Positions 46,735 through 57,826 of a DNA stretch of 64,000 nucleotides are shown piece after piece. This DNA comes from Siphonodentalium dalli. Its lineage: Eukaryota; Mollusca; Scaphopoda; Gadilida; Siphonodentaliidae. Under the pieces are notes generated by a model, which was given only the letters and a program-made list of their open reading frames with translations, was not told the origin of the DNA and did not search any database. The stretch lies in NCBI GenBank assembly GCA_032622095.1, contig CP136066.1, positions 99,841,319-99,905,318 of the forward strand, written 5' to 3'. Positions within the stretch are counted from its first letter, which is position 1; the number at the start of each line of letters is the position of its first letter. Both the position numbers and the translations under genes were made by a program.

Positions 46735-47275
46735 CATCACCTGATGTTGATTGGCTGTTTATTCTATAACGCGATTGACACTTCCTGAAAACATAACTTT
46801 CCTTTATTGTTAGTTGGTTTGCCGCCGATGGTATTCAAATTGAGTCCGTTGGTTTTTGACCTGGTTTTTCCTCCCGTTCGCATCTGAAACATTTCTGTGA
46901 TGTAACAAGGTTGTTCCATCTGGAGAGATTTGAAAACAATTACTGCCCATTTATTTTTAGTCCTAAATTTGAATGTCATGATGTCTTCTTGATTTATAAA
47001 ATGGGTTATGTGATCATATTTACATTTGCTATTCATTAAGCGTACACGATTGTTCAAAATGTCGATCTTATCCACGCTCCCCTGAGTGATGGTAGTCAGT
47101 AAATAGTTCAAACATTTCGATACGCGAAACAATGAGTGAAAGTACAGCATGTTTCGTTGCCACCTTGGTAAAAGTCTGATCCCACCGGCGTCTAGGCAAC
47201 GACATGTCGAGCCGATTTTAAGGTCGAACGGCACTACAAGTACGTCTGAGCTAAATTGCTTCTTTCTCATCTGAG
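46735..47275 (-). pseudogene. LINE reverse transcriptase C-terminal region, decayed
   Basis: The minus-strand frame of 168 residues (47270 down to 46764) follows the pattern of the region after the polymerase active site in CR1/L2-type retrotransposons. 'YLLTTITQGSVDKIDILNNR' corresponds to the common 'Y-N-LL-G-P-I-KLQ-IQNR' segment. 'DIMTFKFRTKNKWAVIVFKS' corresponds to 'L-W-PI--R--YK-----YK-L'. 'CYITEMFQM' corresponds to 'P-YL--L'. The frame stops after VSIAL; the next codons, read through the TAG, give NKQPINIR, where the family has a W-N-LP--IR sequence, so the stop replaces the conserved tryptophan. The catalytic YxDD motif and the endonuclease are absent. A dead 5'-truncated fragment. 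Confidence 0.7.
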
Positions 47276-49227
47276 GGAAGTCATATCTTGCGTCGATCGT
47301 GGTTGATCAACTATCAATGCTTACTATTATATAATCACTCGCATACATAATGCATGTCAATGTTTTAAATATAGCGTTAAATTACACAAAGCAATATGAC
47401 TAAGCATTCGACCTTAAATTGTACACGTGATCCGTTTAAGGTTGGGTGCGCCTGTCGTCTCCAATCCAATAATAATGCTGTTCTGTTGTCGCGGGGATAT
47501 TGTTGACGCAATCAATTGATTTCAATTCGTGCATTTTTGGCTTTTCCGAAAACTCGCTCGCGACACTCAGTGCAGGTGTCTTAATCACGAACCGAACATA
47601 ATTATTATATTTCTTGTATCAGTTGATCCGCGAACATCATGCTGGTAGACATTAAGCCTGTGCGATACAAACAAAACTAATTTCTTTCTCTTTACTGGAT
47701 ATGAAACGTAAACGTGTCCTAAACAGGAATTTGACAACCCCTAAAGTTGGAAAGTTCCAACTGGTAGCCATATATCAGTTCAACAAATAAACATGGAGTA
47801 ATACTACGTTTGGCCTAACATTAATTAACCTCATACGAAATACTGGTTGGAAAATTAAACTACCAGAACAATTTAAACCTAATTTTAGTCTGAAATTGTG
47901 TCGGGCATGGAATTTCAAAATATTGAATTTTGACACGCCCCTATGTTATAACAGTAAAACATATTATTAGTGATCCACTGTGCCAGTAGGCGAACATTTC
48001 AGGCGATGTGTAACTGGGAATTGCTAATTTATCCCCTCCCCACCGAAGCAGACCAGAATTCCCTAGTCAAAACAATTTCCATTATTATGCAGCACAACCC
48101 AGAATATGATAAAATTGTCCAAGTCTGGTAGATTTTATTTGCAACTCACCTTATAGGTTGTAATTTTCCAACATGTACTTCAAGCAGGGGCGTAGCTAAA
48201 GGATCTCCGTTGAGGGGATAGGGTCCATCTTGGAATTTTCAAGAGCGCCCCCTTGGACCAGAACCAAATTGCCAAGTCCGTGAAATGGACATGGCAATTG
48301 CCCTCACAGGCTAATCGTCACAAACCAACACATCGGACTTCCCAAAAATTTGGAAAATTTCCAACATGTCGCCTCATATGGTTAGAAATACCCAATAGTT
48401 TATTTTCAACTGATTGCAATTGGAATCTAAATATCTTGCGATTGTGGGATTATAATACACTTTAACAAGCCCAAAAAAATCACCCAAAACATTGCTTGCT
48501 GATAATTAAATTATCAGAATATATTCAATTGTTTTTAAGTCTAAAATTTGCAATTAATATTATGGAATGTACAACTATATTGAAACGTATGGTTAAAGTT
48601 TGGGTGGAACATTGGATCCCCAATAAGCGAATCCCCATCGCCACATCCATGAACTCAAGCCTCTTCAACCTATCATACATGTGGCTGGAATTTTCCAACT
48701 ACGCCATTTCAGTCCAAATAAATTTTTTGAAAGTCGAATATTCTATTAATTTTTACCGAACGAATTATTTCCTACTTTTGGTGAATGTTTTTCAAACCCT
48801 ATAGCGGGAGTGTTTGATTAGTATTCCCAACAAATGGAATTTTCAGGTACCAGTCGGATATTTCAACCAATACAATATTATCAGGAGGTGAACAATGGGG
48901 CTGACTTGGTCATTGTCGCATGGTTTCGTGCAAAAGACACCCGGGATCTCTCAAACGTGCAAACAGACAGGATCTCAAAATATCGTTCGTCTGCGACAGT
49001 TAAACTCAAAGATGGTGGAATACCCATTCAAATACCTTTGAAATTTAACTCGAAAATCACAGACAAATAATTATTGGAATAATAATTAACATGCGACTAA
49101 TTTGAAACCGATTTAGAAATGAAATTTTGAGATGATGGGTGAGTTTTGAATATTTTGTGAGATTCTGTGTGTCGTTTGGCACATTTAGGAGATCCTGAAT
49201 TTAGCCCACCACATGTGCTCATAGAAT
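47276..49227. other. no gene seen
   Basis: AT-rich. The frame 48496-48804 (102 codons) and that at 48834-49070 have no family resemblance. GCAGGGGCGTAGCTAAAGGA at 48184 resembles an hAT transposon terminus, but no partner end was found. Confidence 0.45.
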
Positions 49228-49914
49228 GGCTGCGAACACACGTACCACGGTACCGATGGCACAATAGGTGTGACAATTTATTATGGTGGAGTTTGGTGAC
49301 AATTGTGTGACAATACTTCTGTGCCATAGCAAGCCATGTTGCCCGCTGAATTCGCACAATGAGTTGACTGGACCAAATAACCCATTGCGTTTCACCCAGG
49401 TTGATCTCTGCTCATTAAGCTTTGCTACATTGTATTCTCTACGATATAAATAATTGCACGATCGATCGTCCAGAATTGTGTTTGACCGTTTCAATCCCTC
49501 ATTGCCTCACATATCATGCACGTATAGTATTGTATTGATATGTTCTCACTACTTATATTAAATTCATGCACATTAAGACAGTTCCCCAATTGCGTTTTTA
49601 ATTTTGCGACGTTTAGTTCTATTCATAATTCTGCTAACATTATCATGTGGGCCGATGAAGCTATGTCGGAACTGTTGGTGGAACTACAACTGAAAGAACG
49701 TATCTGGAATAAACAAAGCGAACAATATACACAAGGACCAAAACAAGAAAAAGGCTGATCATAACGAACTTTGGAAGACTCATTGTGCGAATATGCAGCG
49801 GGTGACAAGACTAGCTATGGCATATTAATTGTGACGACCAATTGTCACCAAACTCCACCATAATAAATTGTCACACCTGCTATGCCATAGCTATTGTTGT
49901 ACGTGTGTCCGCAG
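49228..49914. mobile_element. inverted-repeat element, GGCTGYRGACACACGTAC ends (copy 2)
   Basis: Starts GGCTGCGAACACACGTACC and ends GTACGTGTGTCCGCAG. The arms contain AGGTGTGACAATTTATTATG, GTGGAGTTTGGTGACAATT and their inverse. The interior sequence around 49320-49420 is the reverse complement of 13712-13800, placing it in the family of 13378-13888. Two antiparallel short frames at 49540-49808 have no known motif. Confidence 0.7.
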
Positions 49915-50569
49915 TGTACAATGCACAAACTAAATCATGAATATATGTTGGATTTAAATAACAGGTAGTTGTTTCAAATGCTATTTCTAAGTCTGTAATG
50001 CCAAAAAAGCTAATTGTTTGTATAAATGATTTTGACCATCAAGGGTTATGGTTGGTAAATATACAGTTAGCTCGGGTGAATAGCAATTGGATACACTGGT
50101 TGATGTTTCGAAGGGTTTCACAAGTCGAATTTGTAATGTAGCAGCATATTGTGAGGCAGATGTTGGGTTATATCAGTCAAATTACTGAAATAAAATCTCC
50201 AAAACTTTATTTGACATCCTAAATTATTATAGAAAGAGGATTATACTAATTTGGCATAACATAAACTTGATGAATTTTCTTTCGATAAGTGTGTCTATGC
50301 GGTTATATTGCTGCATATCTATTTGTGTTGATATTGGTACCAGGTATAATACGGTATACTGGTAGTAAACAGTATCAGCAACCAATATGAGCCGCTGCTT
50401 TGGATACACATTTGTAAATCGTTATAAACCATTTACCATACCACCCCTCATACCGAGTTACGAGGGAAATATGAATCTGTCCATCTAAGCGTATAGTATA
50501 GCCGCATCTTTTTACGAGCTCTTATTTTTCCCCTACATTTTTCTGTCAATTTGTTTAAAGCTTGCCGCC
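49915..50569. other. no gene seen
   Basis: AT-rich spacer, no recognised feature. Confidence 0.45.
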
Positions 50570-50850
50570 GATATTTAGTACCATGGGAACTTGTGCATCT
50601 GTGATTATGAGATCCGTCCGACTGCTTTGTGGAGTTATCCCCTTTTTTACTTAAAATATTTCTCAAATGCATACTTTTGTCCGAGCTTGTATTCCTAGTT
50701 TTCACACAATTTTATTACAAACTTGGCACAGCTAGTTAGTACGGTACCATGTGGACCTGTGCACCTGCGATTATGAGGTCCATCCGACGCTTTACTTGAC
50801 AATTTTCGCAACATGATCTCATTTGTCCGAGCTTGTATACTCCTACATAC
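50570..50850 (-). repeat. tandem duplication, ~166-bp units
   Basis: CCATGGGAACTTGTGCATCT, GTGATTATGAGATCCGTCCG (50581) recurs as CCATGTGGACCTGTGCACCT, GCGATTATGAGGTCCATCCG (50747). TTTGTCCGAGCTTGTAT also recurs (50683, 50823). Strand arbitrary. Confidence 0.85.
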
Positions 50851-52027
50851 TCCATAGGGATATCCTCAGTCCCATTGGGGCAATCTACCTCCAGTTCATT
50901 TAAGTTAAAATGTTAGTCAGTAGATATGTGACTCATCTAATCTGGTTGTGGTTTACAAAATATCGAACCTTATTAGTGTTACTCGGAATGGGTAAGTAAT
51001 GATACTATTATCTGTTTTGTAAATGTTTGGGTTATGAATAAATAGTTGCAGTCAATCAATTGACTAATGGCGACAACGACATGAAAACATGTGTTTTGAA
51101 TGACTCGTGACCCGTACTACGTGAACAAAACGGGTGACGATTTTATCTAATGACATTAGCATTAAAATTGTATCAACATATTCCTTCGTTTCCCCCCATA
51201 GAAATGTATATTTGGAACCTAATATTTCAATATTTGTTCAATTTGAGCTACATAAAGAATATACACTCAAATTCGATATTTTTACCATAATAACATATTT
51301 CACCATAAATAAATGAACACAAATTGACAAGTATTAACAAATACTGATGTCACACTTTTGACTCCGATTGAAACTGAAATAAGTCCTCTTCTTTGATTGA
51401 CAAATATACACAATACGGAAAAATGTATGTGTGGTTCCCAGATATATCATGTGGTTTCCTTCCGCGCTGCACGACGTAAGCGACAATACGATATTCCGGA
51501 ATCGAGGCAGCTGCTCGGTACGGAAAAAATTATGCGTGGTCTGATGTGGTTCCCAGAAACATCACCGGGTTCGATGTTTACCACACGATATGGGTTTATC
51601 TTGTGTTGGTATCGATCAAGCAAATTGAAGATAGCACACCACACTAGTCAATAGATAATTAATAGTCTATATACGCAAGTAAAGGGTTATGACCGTATAC
51701 ATTCTAAATTATTATCTCGCCCGAACATAATTTTTTACCTAATGAACGAGTCTTGTTAAACGATCTTTATCTTTACCATATTTGGGGAAATTTCAAAGAA
51801 ACGCTCTTTATGTAATTGGCGTATTTTGTTGTTTGGCATCCAAGTCCAGAACAATAATCAGTGGGTAGACGTCCGCATTTGTCTTAAACGCCATGCGTAA
51901 TTTACAAATGTGTATTTCAAAGTGTTTTCCTAATGATATTGTCCAAAAATCAGTCTCGACGAATGGATGACTAGATTAATTAGCCCTCCGTACATTTTAA
52001 AGCATCAATTATGCAGATTGCGTAGTT
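50851..52027. other. no gene seen; relic of paired AACGCTCTTTAT words at 51755-51825
   Basis: AACGATCTTTATCTTTACCA and GAAACGCTCTTTATG, about 50 bases apart, repeat the paired motif of the TTAA MITEs and mark a decayed copy. An 85-codon plus-strand frame (51397-51654) with an antiparallel partner has a repeated GTGGTTCCCAGA and no known domain. Confidence 0.5.
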
Positions 52028-52424
52028 GGGTGATTCTCAGCGTCACGTACGTTACACTGAACTCATTTTTGAAGAATAAAAGAAGTTACTGTTTGAAAAC
52101 TGAACACTGATATCAACAATTGTTAAGTGTCCAGATAGTCAACTGTATATATGATTGTAACAAAATAGCAGACCAGCGGATCGGTGGTGTTTTAAAATGT
52201 TATGCCGAAACTGAAGTCTGTCGCGTGCGTTAAATTACATGCGAAAACAAACTTTTTCGCAACGTATTGGTTTCATTCATTGCTTCTATAATTTCTGACA
52301 ACTATACGCGATTTCCAATAAACTACCAGTGGCTCAGGCTTTCTTTTGTTTCCCAGAATTAATTTATCTACAGAGCCTCAATGTGTTGTCACGTACGTTA
52401 CATGGAATTGTCACGTACGTTACA
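52028..52424 (+). promoter_or_regulatory. left terminus: 12-bp inverted end and three GTCACGTACGTTACA sites
   Basis: The first site begins 14 bases after the start of the element. The other two (52388-52402 and 52410-52424) are spaced 22 bp apart, about two helical turns. The motif is itself nearly palindromic around ACGTACGT. Likely transposase-binding sites by analogy with other DNA transposons (inference). Confidence 0.6.
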
Positions 52425-53090
52425 TATTCAGGTCACGGACAATGTTTTCATAAATATAGCTTAAAATGCAGACATTTATTTCTAAAATTATTTTATTACC
52501 ACATTTATGTTAAATTGTAATAAAAAAATGATATCCAGAGTATGACAAATCCAAATTCTTTCAAATGGTATAAAAGTAAATAGACACTCTTTTTAAGAGT
52601 GACTATTTCCTTTGATACCATATTTAAGTATAATAAAACATATCATGTCCAGGGTATTAAAGGGAAGTTGTGTAGATGCAGTGAATAGAAACACTCTTTT
52701 TCCCATATCTTTCGGCCCCACCGCCTTATCAATGGCAATATAACTATATATTTACATATCAACTAAGTGTTTCTATGCAATGTATGTAAGTACAGGTTGG
52801 TTATTTGGATATCATAATAAATATAAGATGAAAAATTTCGACTGATTTTTGTGAATATCTTGATGGAAACTAAATGTTCTAAATCCTAAGCCAATGCATG
52901 GTATTGCATATGTATATATTTCTTTTCCTATTTTCATCTAAAAATAATACCATTACTAAATCTACAACAGGCCGCTTTACAGATAATATGCTAAAATATA
53001 ACAGTGTGTAATCTTAGAAATTAAACTAATAAAATAATTCACATATTCACTAAAAATTGTGCAGATATCCTATATTTATTCATTCCTTAA

Positions 53091-53280
53091 CACTTTCATG
53101 ACAGGAGCTGCGCTGGTGCAACATTGAAGATCATATGTCAGTGTATTCTATTATATATGCGAGCCTCGCATACCGGCATGTATAAGAGCATGCACTGGTG
53201 AACAAAGTCAATGTAAATATTGTTAGGCAAATGTATTCTCTAATATATGCGAGGCTCCCTATAAGACACTCGCATATTAA
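53091..53280. mobile_element. piggyBac-like MITE fragment
   Basis: Follows TTAA (53087-53090). The sequence CACTTTCATGACAGGAGCTG, CGCTGGTGCAACATTGAAGA matches the reverse complement of the right end of 7441-7660. Two palindromes with TATATATGCGAGGCTC-type words follow. The far terminus is lost. Confidence 0.6.
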
Positions 53281-53435
53281 AGTTTTTGCAAAATTTCAGC
53301 AAGCTTGAATCATGGAAGGGTAAAATTGCCGTTCAATCAATTTGCCTCTCAGCCTCTGAATTTGCTTGGATGGATGGGAAATGATAATAAATAATTGTGA
53401 TGACAAACCAATACTGTAATTGATATGACTATTAA

Positions 53436-53930
53436 AGGTACGGTTGGCCTTGGCGGTGGGTATCATGTGAAAATATTTCCACTCGTCAAAAACCGCCACA
53501 AACAGAAAGAACAACAAAATGTAGACAGACTTTGCCCGTATACAAATAAGAAATATCGCATAAACAGTATGTTATTGTCATATCTTTGACCATTGTTATG
53601 TAAACAAAACCATAAAAAGTAACTTTTCTGGTGTTTGTTTATATTATGATGGTAAACATAAAGAGCGTTCTTTGTTGGTGAATTCCTGATATGGAACGAA
53701 TAAAGAGCGTTTATGCCATTTGTGTGTGATTAGCCAGCAGCATTGTGCTGTCTTCTGTAACACAATCAGGCTCTTGCTTAGGTACAATATAGTAAATCTT
53801 TATGATAACATGCTGTTTACGCGATGGTCATGGTATATATGAACGAAACTGTATGCGTTTTTTATGTTTTTCTGTTTACGGTGATTGGAACAAATATGAA
53901 TATTTTCGACAACTAAGGCCCCACGTGCCT
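53436..53930 (+). mobile_element. TTAA MITE, copy inside the 5-kb transposon
   Basis: 495 bp bounded by TTAA at 53432-53435 and 53931-53934. It starts AGGTACGGTTGGCCTTGG and ends CCCCACGTGCCT. It is highly similar to copies at 60154-60644 and 61414-61906; the three form a younger subfamily than those at 16.0-18.1 kb. It contains the paired ACATAAAGAGCGTTC and ATAAAGAGCGTTTATG words. No coding capacity. Confidence 0.9.
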
Positions 53931-54069
53931 TTAAAGGGCAGTTCTAGCATTTACTTGAGAAATAACATGAATACCGGTCTGTCCAAGATTGTTCGATCGT
54001 TGGGTAATGTTTAACAGTCTGACATTCAAATTGATCCAATATATTTAACATGTGAATCCAACACATAAA

Positions 54070-56035
54070 CTTTATAGAAACTTGGCAAATTTAAATTGTC
54101 CAGGTGTGCCCGCAACATCTGGAGTGTTTATGGTCTTAACTATTTGGCTACTTGTATAGTATACTCTATCTGGTACTACAGGCCACTTCCAGAAATGTCC
54201 AGACCTGTGCATAACTTGCACCTGATATTCATTATCAATCACACCTGTAACCTCACCAGGAAAAAGTTCCCCATCGTAAGATGCTGCAACCCACTCTCCC
54301 AATTTGATAATCGACTGGCTTGCGTCTACTACAGTACATGCATCACCACAGTCAACAGTAGCGAGTGCCTCCTTGACGCCAAAAACATGATATGTTTCCA
54401 ATTTTCCAGTAGTACTAGTATAACAGTACTTACTAACATGCATCTTTGCTATGGATTAACATACTTTATTAAATTGTCAATATCTTTCTGGGACACAAGC
54501 ATAACTTCCACAATTGGCATCAGGTCCTTTACTAGCTTATAGAAGTCTGAATCATTTTGCACAACAGTATCCCCGGACAGATTCATAACCTTCTGTCTGA
54601 CCAACGACTTGGCTCTTCCACCAACCCCATCAATGACCATCTTCCCATGGGCAGTCGCAAAAAAATGTCCATTCCATGTTCTTCTTGTATTTCAAAGCCA
54701 AATCATGCATTGTTTTCATGGCATATCTGTTCTTGAACTCACTAGTCGGGCCATCACTGAATATTATGTCATTTTGATCAACTGAATTATTATCCTTGTT
54801 CAAATAGTTATAAATTTCCATCAAAAAAGTATATATTGTGTCACGGCCCTTATCCTTTGTGTCAGAACAAATTAGAAATGTCTTGAAATTATCATGGTCA
54901 AACGCAGCCGCTGTGAAAAACTGAACTGTATCCCGTGACCATAGGGCAGATTGTACCTCCTTCTGGTACTCACAAATGTAAGCCATTGCAAAGTCAATTT
55001 GGAGTATTCGGTGTTGGGTTTTGTCTGCATCGAAAGCATTCTGTGGAAGTCATTTTATGCGAACATGCTCCTGAATTTTTGGTATATTCTCCATTATTTC
55101 ATTGAGAAGAACTCCTGCTGTTATCAATTCACATTTTCCTCAATCTACCCTCATCACCCTTCTGCCAAACATACCACCAATCATATCCTGAATTATGCTC
55201 ACAGAAGCACTGAACAATTTGCCTTCTCTACATACATCACATTTTGCCTGCCAGCATTTTCCAGCCAGATCATCTAAATCACAAAGGAACGTTTCCCACC
55301 AACTCCCATCATAACTCCATCCTAATCATTTAATTCGCAACATAAAGTTCTCATGTAACCTGCACTTACACTGATCCCTCGGAGAGTCGCCCAGAAGGAG
55401 AACATTTTTAGGTCTCATCTTGCAGAAAGTTGAAAATGATACCGAACTATCAGCAGACAATTCTGAATATATCGCATAAGCCTCTCTAAAATACAGTCAG
55501 AAAATACTTCCTTTCTCAGTCTCTTTCCATCGATCCATATTGTCATCTCGTCCTTCATTCCAGGTAGAGTTATACTTATATCGGTTCTAACGAAGAAGCT
55601 TTCAACATTCAACCGATCTCCCGATGCCATAAGTTCCTTCAAAGACCCTTCAAACTTATTTCTGATCCTGAGTCCACTTCCTTAGCAAGCTCGCTTTGCA
55701 TGTGACGCCGGTAGACTTATTCGTGTTTGAGACACAGCCTTGCTGGAAGCCTGTCTCGATTTATATGACAGCCGTACAACCAATGGTTGCTCCATCGCCT
55801 TCTCTGGCTTTTTTCCTGTGTAATCTAACTCTCTCCTGTGTCGCTGCCCGGTTTACCTGCTTATCTTCTTCTGACATCATCAATTTCTTATTCCTCCTCA
55901 ACAATTTGATCCGCTCATTCTCACATTTTCTATATTCAGGATCATCCTTCCTCCTTTCCCTCATCTTTCTCATGCTATCAGCACTACTAGTTATTTTTTT
56001 AGGCAGAGACGAATCCATGCCTACATTCAAACAAT
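54070..56035 (-). pseudogene. transposase-like gene, unclassified 'SDGPxSxFKN' family, decayed
   Basis: Read 5' to 3' on the minus strand, the pieces follow the order of a protein family I recall as 'uncharacterized' in molluscs, cnidarians and fish. A basic N-terminus (MRKMRERRKDDPEYRK, ~55930-55980) comes first, then a KSRQASSKAV..SLPAS linker (~55690-55730), a FSTFCKMRPKNV..CKCRLHENF cysteine-bearing segment (55340-55437) and a core with ILQIDFAMAY (~54990), FSDGPTSEFKNRY (54719-54760) and HGKMVIDGVGG (54614-54652). A C-terminal GEWVAASYDGELFPGEV...WPVVPDRV domain closes it (54150-54300). The three core motifs with spaced Asp residues suggest an RNase H-fold (DDE-type) transposase; that is inference. 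It is broken by a TGA after LRIK (~55340), stops near 55140 and 55050, and a frameshift at a 7-A run (54659-54665). No introns are needed. Confidence 0.7.
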
Positions 56036-56727
56036 TTGGAGAGAAAGGACATCCAAATCATTCAAGCCTTTATATATACATCAGTCCAATTTCAAAACTT
56101 TCAGACACTTTCACTGCCAAAGTTCAACCACATACATATTTGTTTTATTGATTCCACCACATTGTGTGCCTTTAAATATAAAAATAACTAATGTCAGAAT
56201 AGTGCTCTTTGATATATAATGGTTATTATTTAGGCCACTGTCCTAATATATAGCACTGGAAACAACAGTCACATAATTGAAGGGTTAATTTGACATGCAT
56301 AATCTGTATGAAATTCCTACACTTTCTGCTGAAATATTGCTACATTGCACTTTCTGCCGAGATCTTGCTACATTGTGTATGTGTTATGCTGCAGTACAGC
56401 TGTACTGTATGTAATTTGAATTGGGAGGAATGTCAGCCAACTATTACGCAGTTTCTGCAACTCTGGATGACAGAACAGTAAGAAGTAACTGGCCTCTACC
56501 TTTCAATAAGTCATAACACATGTTTGTTTTGCCATATCTGGAACAATTGATTTCAAGAAATTGCACAAATCTACCTATAACCGCTTGAGCTAATGTATAT
56601 AGCTGATCTACTGATAACACAATGGAGATGCATATGTTAAATCCAGTAGCTGAAGTGCTGCTGTTAGTAGAAGCATCATAGTATAGAACAGAAGGGGCAA
56701 TTGATGTGTAGTTGCAATACATCCAAA

Positions 56728-57038
56728 TGTAACGTACGTGACGTCACGTGCGTTACACAACTTGTAAAGTATTTAAGCGTTTTTTACCAACAGCAACCAC
56801 TTTTAATTAACCTCATAATTTTTCAATTAATTTCCTACATACAATAGTGTAATAACTGTTATATTGCTTTACGTGGTTTTCATGTAATGAGAATACTAAA
56901 CAGTTCATTGTTGTCACGTACGTTACAGTTCAATTCATAAGATGTAAATTTGAGACTTTTTGCCCCCTGCATCCCACATGCATAAAAAGAAATATATTGG
57001 CATACTGGAATAAAATTTACATTTTTTGAGAATCACCC
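56728..57038 (-). promoter_or_regulatory. right terminus: paired palindromic sites and 12-bp inverted end
   Basis: TGTAACGTACGTGAC (56728-56742) abuts GTCACGTGCGTTACA (56743-56757), forming a 30-bp palindrome containing a perfect TGACGTCA. A further GTCACGTACGTTACA is at 56913-56927. The end TGAGAATCACCC is at 57027-57038. The palindrome lies about 700 bp upstream of the N-terminus of the minus-strand transposase gene, so it could serve both as transposase site and as promoter element (inference). Confidence 0.55.
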
Positions 57039-57826
57039 GGTTACCATTTTAAAAGGACAATCGTAGACACAACGTTACATTTTAAATATGACCTGATTTA
57101 TTTTCAAAACATCTTTACATGTGCATTGACCACATGGGGTCTGGGAACCTAAACAAACAATATTACATGTATATGAAATTAAAGCAGAAAACAGTTCCCG
57201 GACCTGTGCTGGAAGGGGTTCTGTGTAGCACGCTTCATATCAACACCATAATTTACTAGTCTCCTACCGTGACTATCGGTAGGCCTGAAGCTGAAATTGT
57301 AAACATTAACAAACCACACACGTGGACAGCGGCGGTCACAAAACTTAAACGGACCCCCTTGACAACCTGTATTTAATTTTTTTATGGGAACACTTTTTTT
57401 CAATACAACTGTATTTCTACCCCCCTCCCCAACCCACATACATGCATGCACATGCAACGAAACAATCAAGATAATATACTTTATTACTATATATTCTAGT
57501 TGAAACGATGGTGGGGCTTGCGGCCCCTTGTTGCGCTTCGCGCACATTATATTATATTGAACAGCGCGCTCTTCGCGCACAATTTGATCCTTTAATCATT
57601 CTTTTATCAGATTTATTCTCATCTGAGAGAAGAAAAGAGCATTAACGTCGGCAGTATTGTTTACACTGTATTATTCCCGGTCCCGGGAATGTGGTTTTTC
57701 TAACCGAGTTCCGGCGAATCTGCTGAACGGTATACCCACTGGCGGGAGGTCAGACTGTGTCCATTTGCCATATTCTGTGTATACCGGTACTGCTTCGATT
57801 CCACATTCAATGCACAACTTTCATAA
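57039..57826. other. interval upstream of the recombinase-like gene
   Basis: It holds a 133-codon minus-strand frame (57580-57179) with no recognised domain, GCGCTTCGCGC / GCGCGCTCTTCGCGC inverse words near 57532-57580, and a CCCGGTCCCGGGA palindrome at 57677. A promoter and first exon of the downstream gene would be expected here, but I cannot identify either. Confidence 0.45.

Larger units (their letters stand above)
52028..57038 (-). mobile_element. ~5-kb DNA transposon with unclassified transposase
   Basis: GGGTGATTCTCA (52028-52039) is matched exactly in inverse by TGAGAATCACCC (57027-57038). Within ~400 bp of both ends lie copies of GTCACGTACGTTACA (52042, 52388, 52410 on the left; 56728 inverse, 56743 and 56913 on the right). 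They are absent from the rest of the window as far as I can see, and arrays of subterminal binding sites are typical of DNA transposons. Between the ends, on the minus strand, is the decayed transposase-like gene (54070-56035). Two younger MITEs sit inside the left third. I see no clean target duplication: the flanks read GTAGTT and GGTTAC. The combination of ends, subterminal motifs and an internal transposase-like gene makes this a credible whole element. Confidence 0.72.

Noticed and set aside
48184-48203. hAT-like terminus (GCAGGGGCGTAGCTAAAGGA)
   Set aside because: No matching inverse end or 8-bp duplication found within several kb.
57179-57580. 133-codon minus-strand frame
   Set aside because: No recognisable domain, no homologous frame elsewhere in the window, and it overlaps a poly-C/T stretch; not supportable as a gene.
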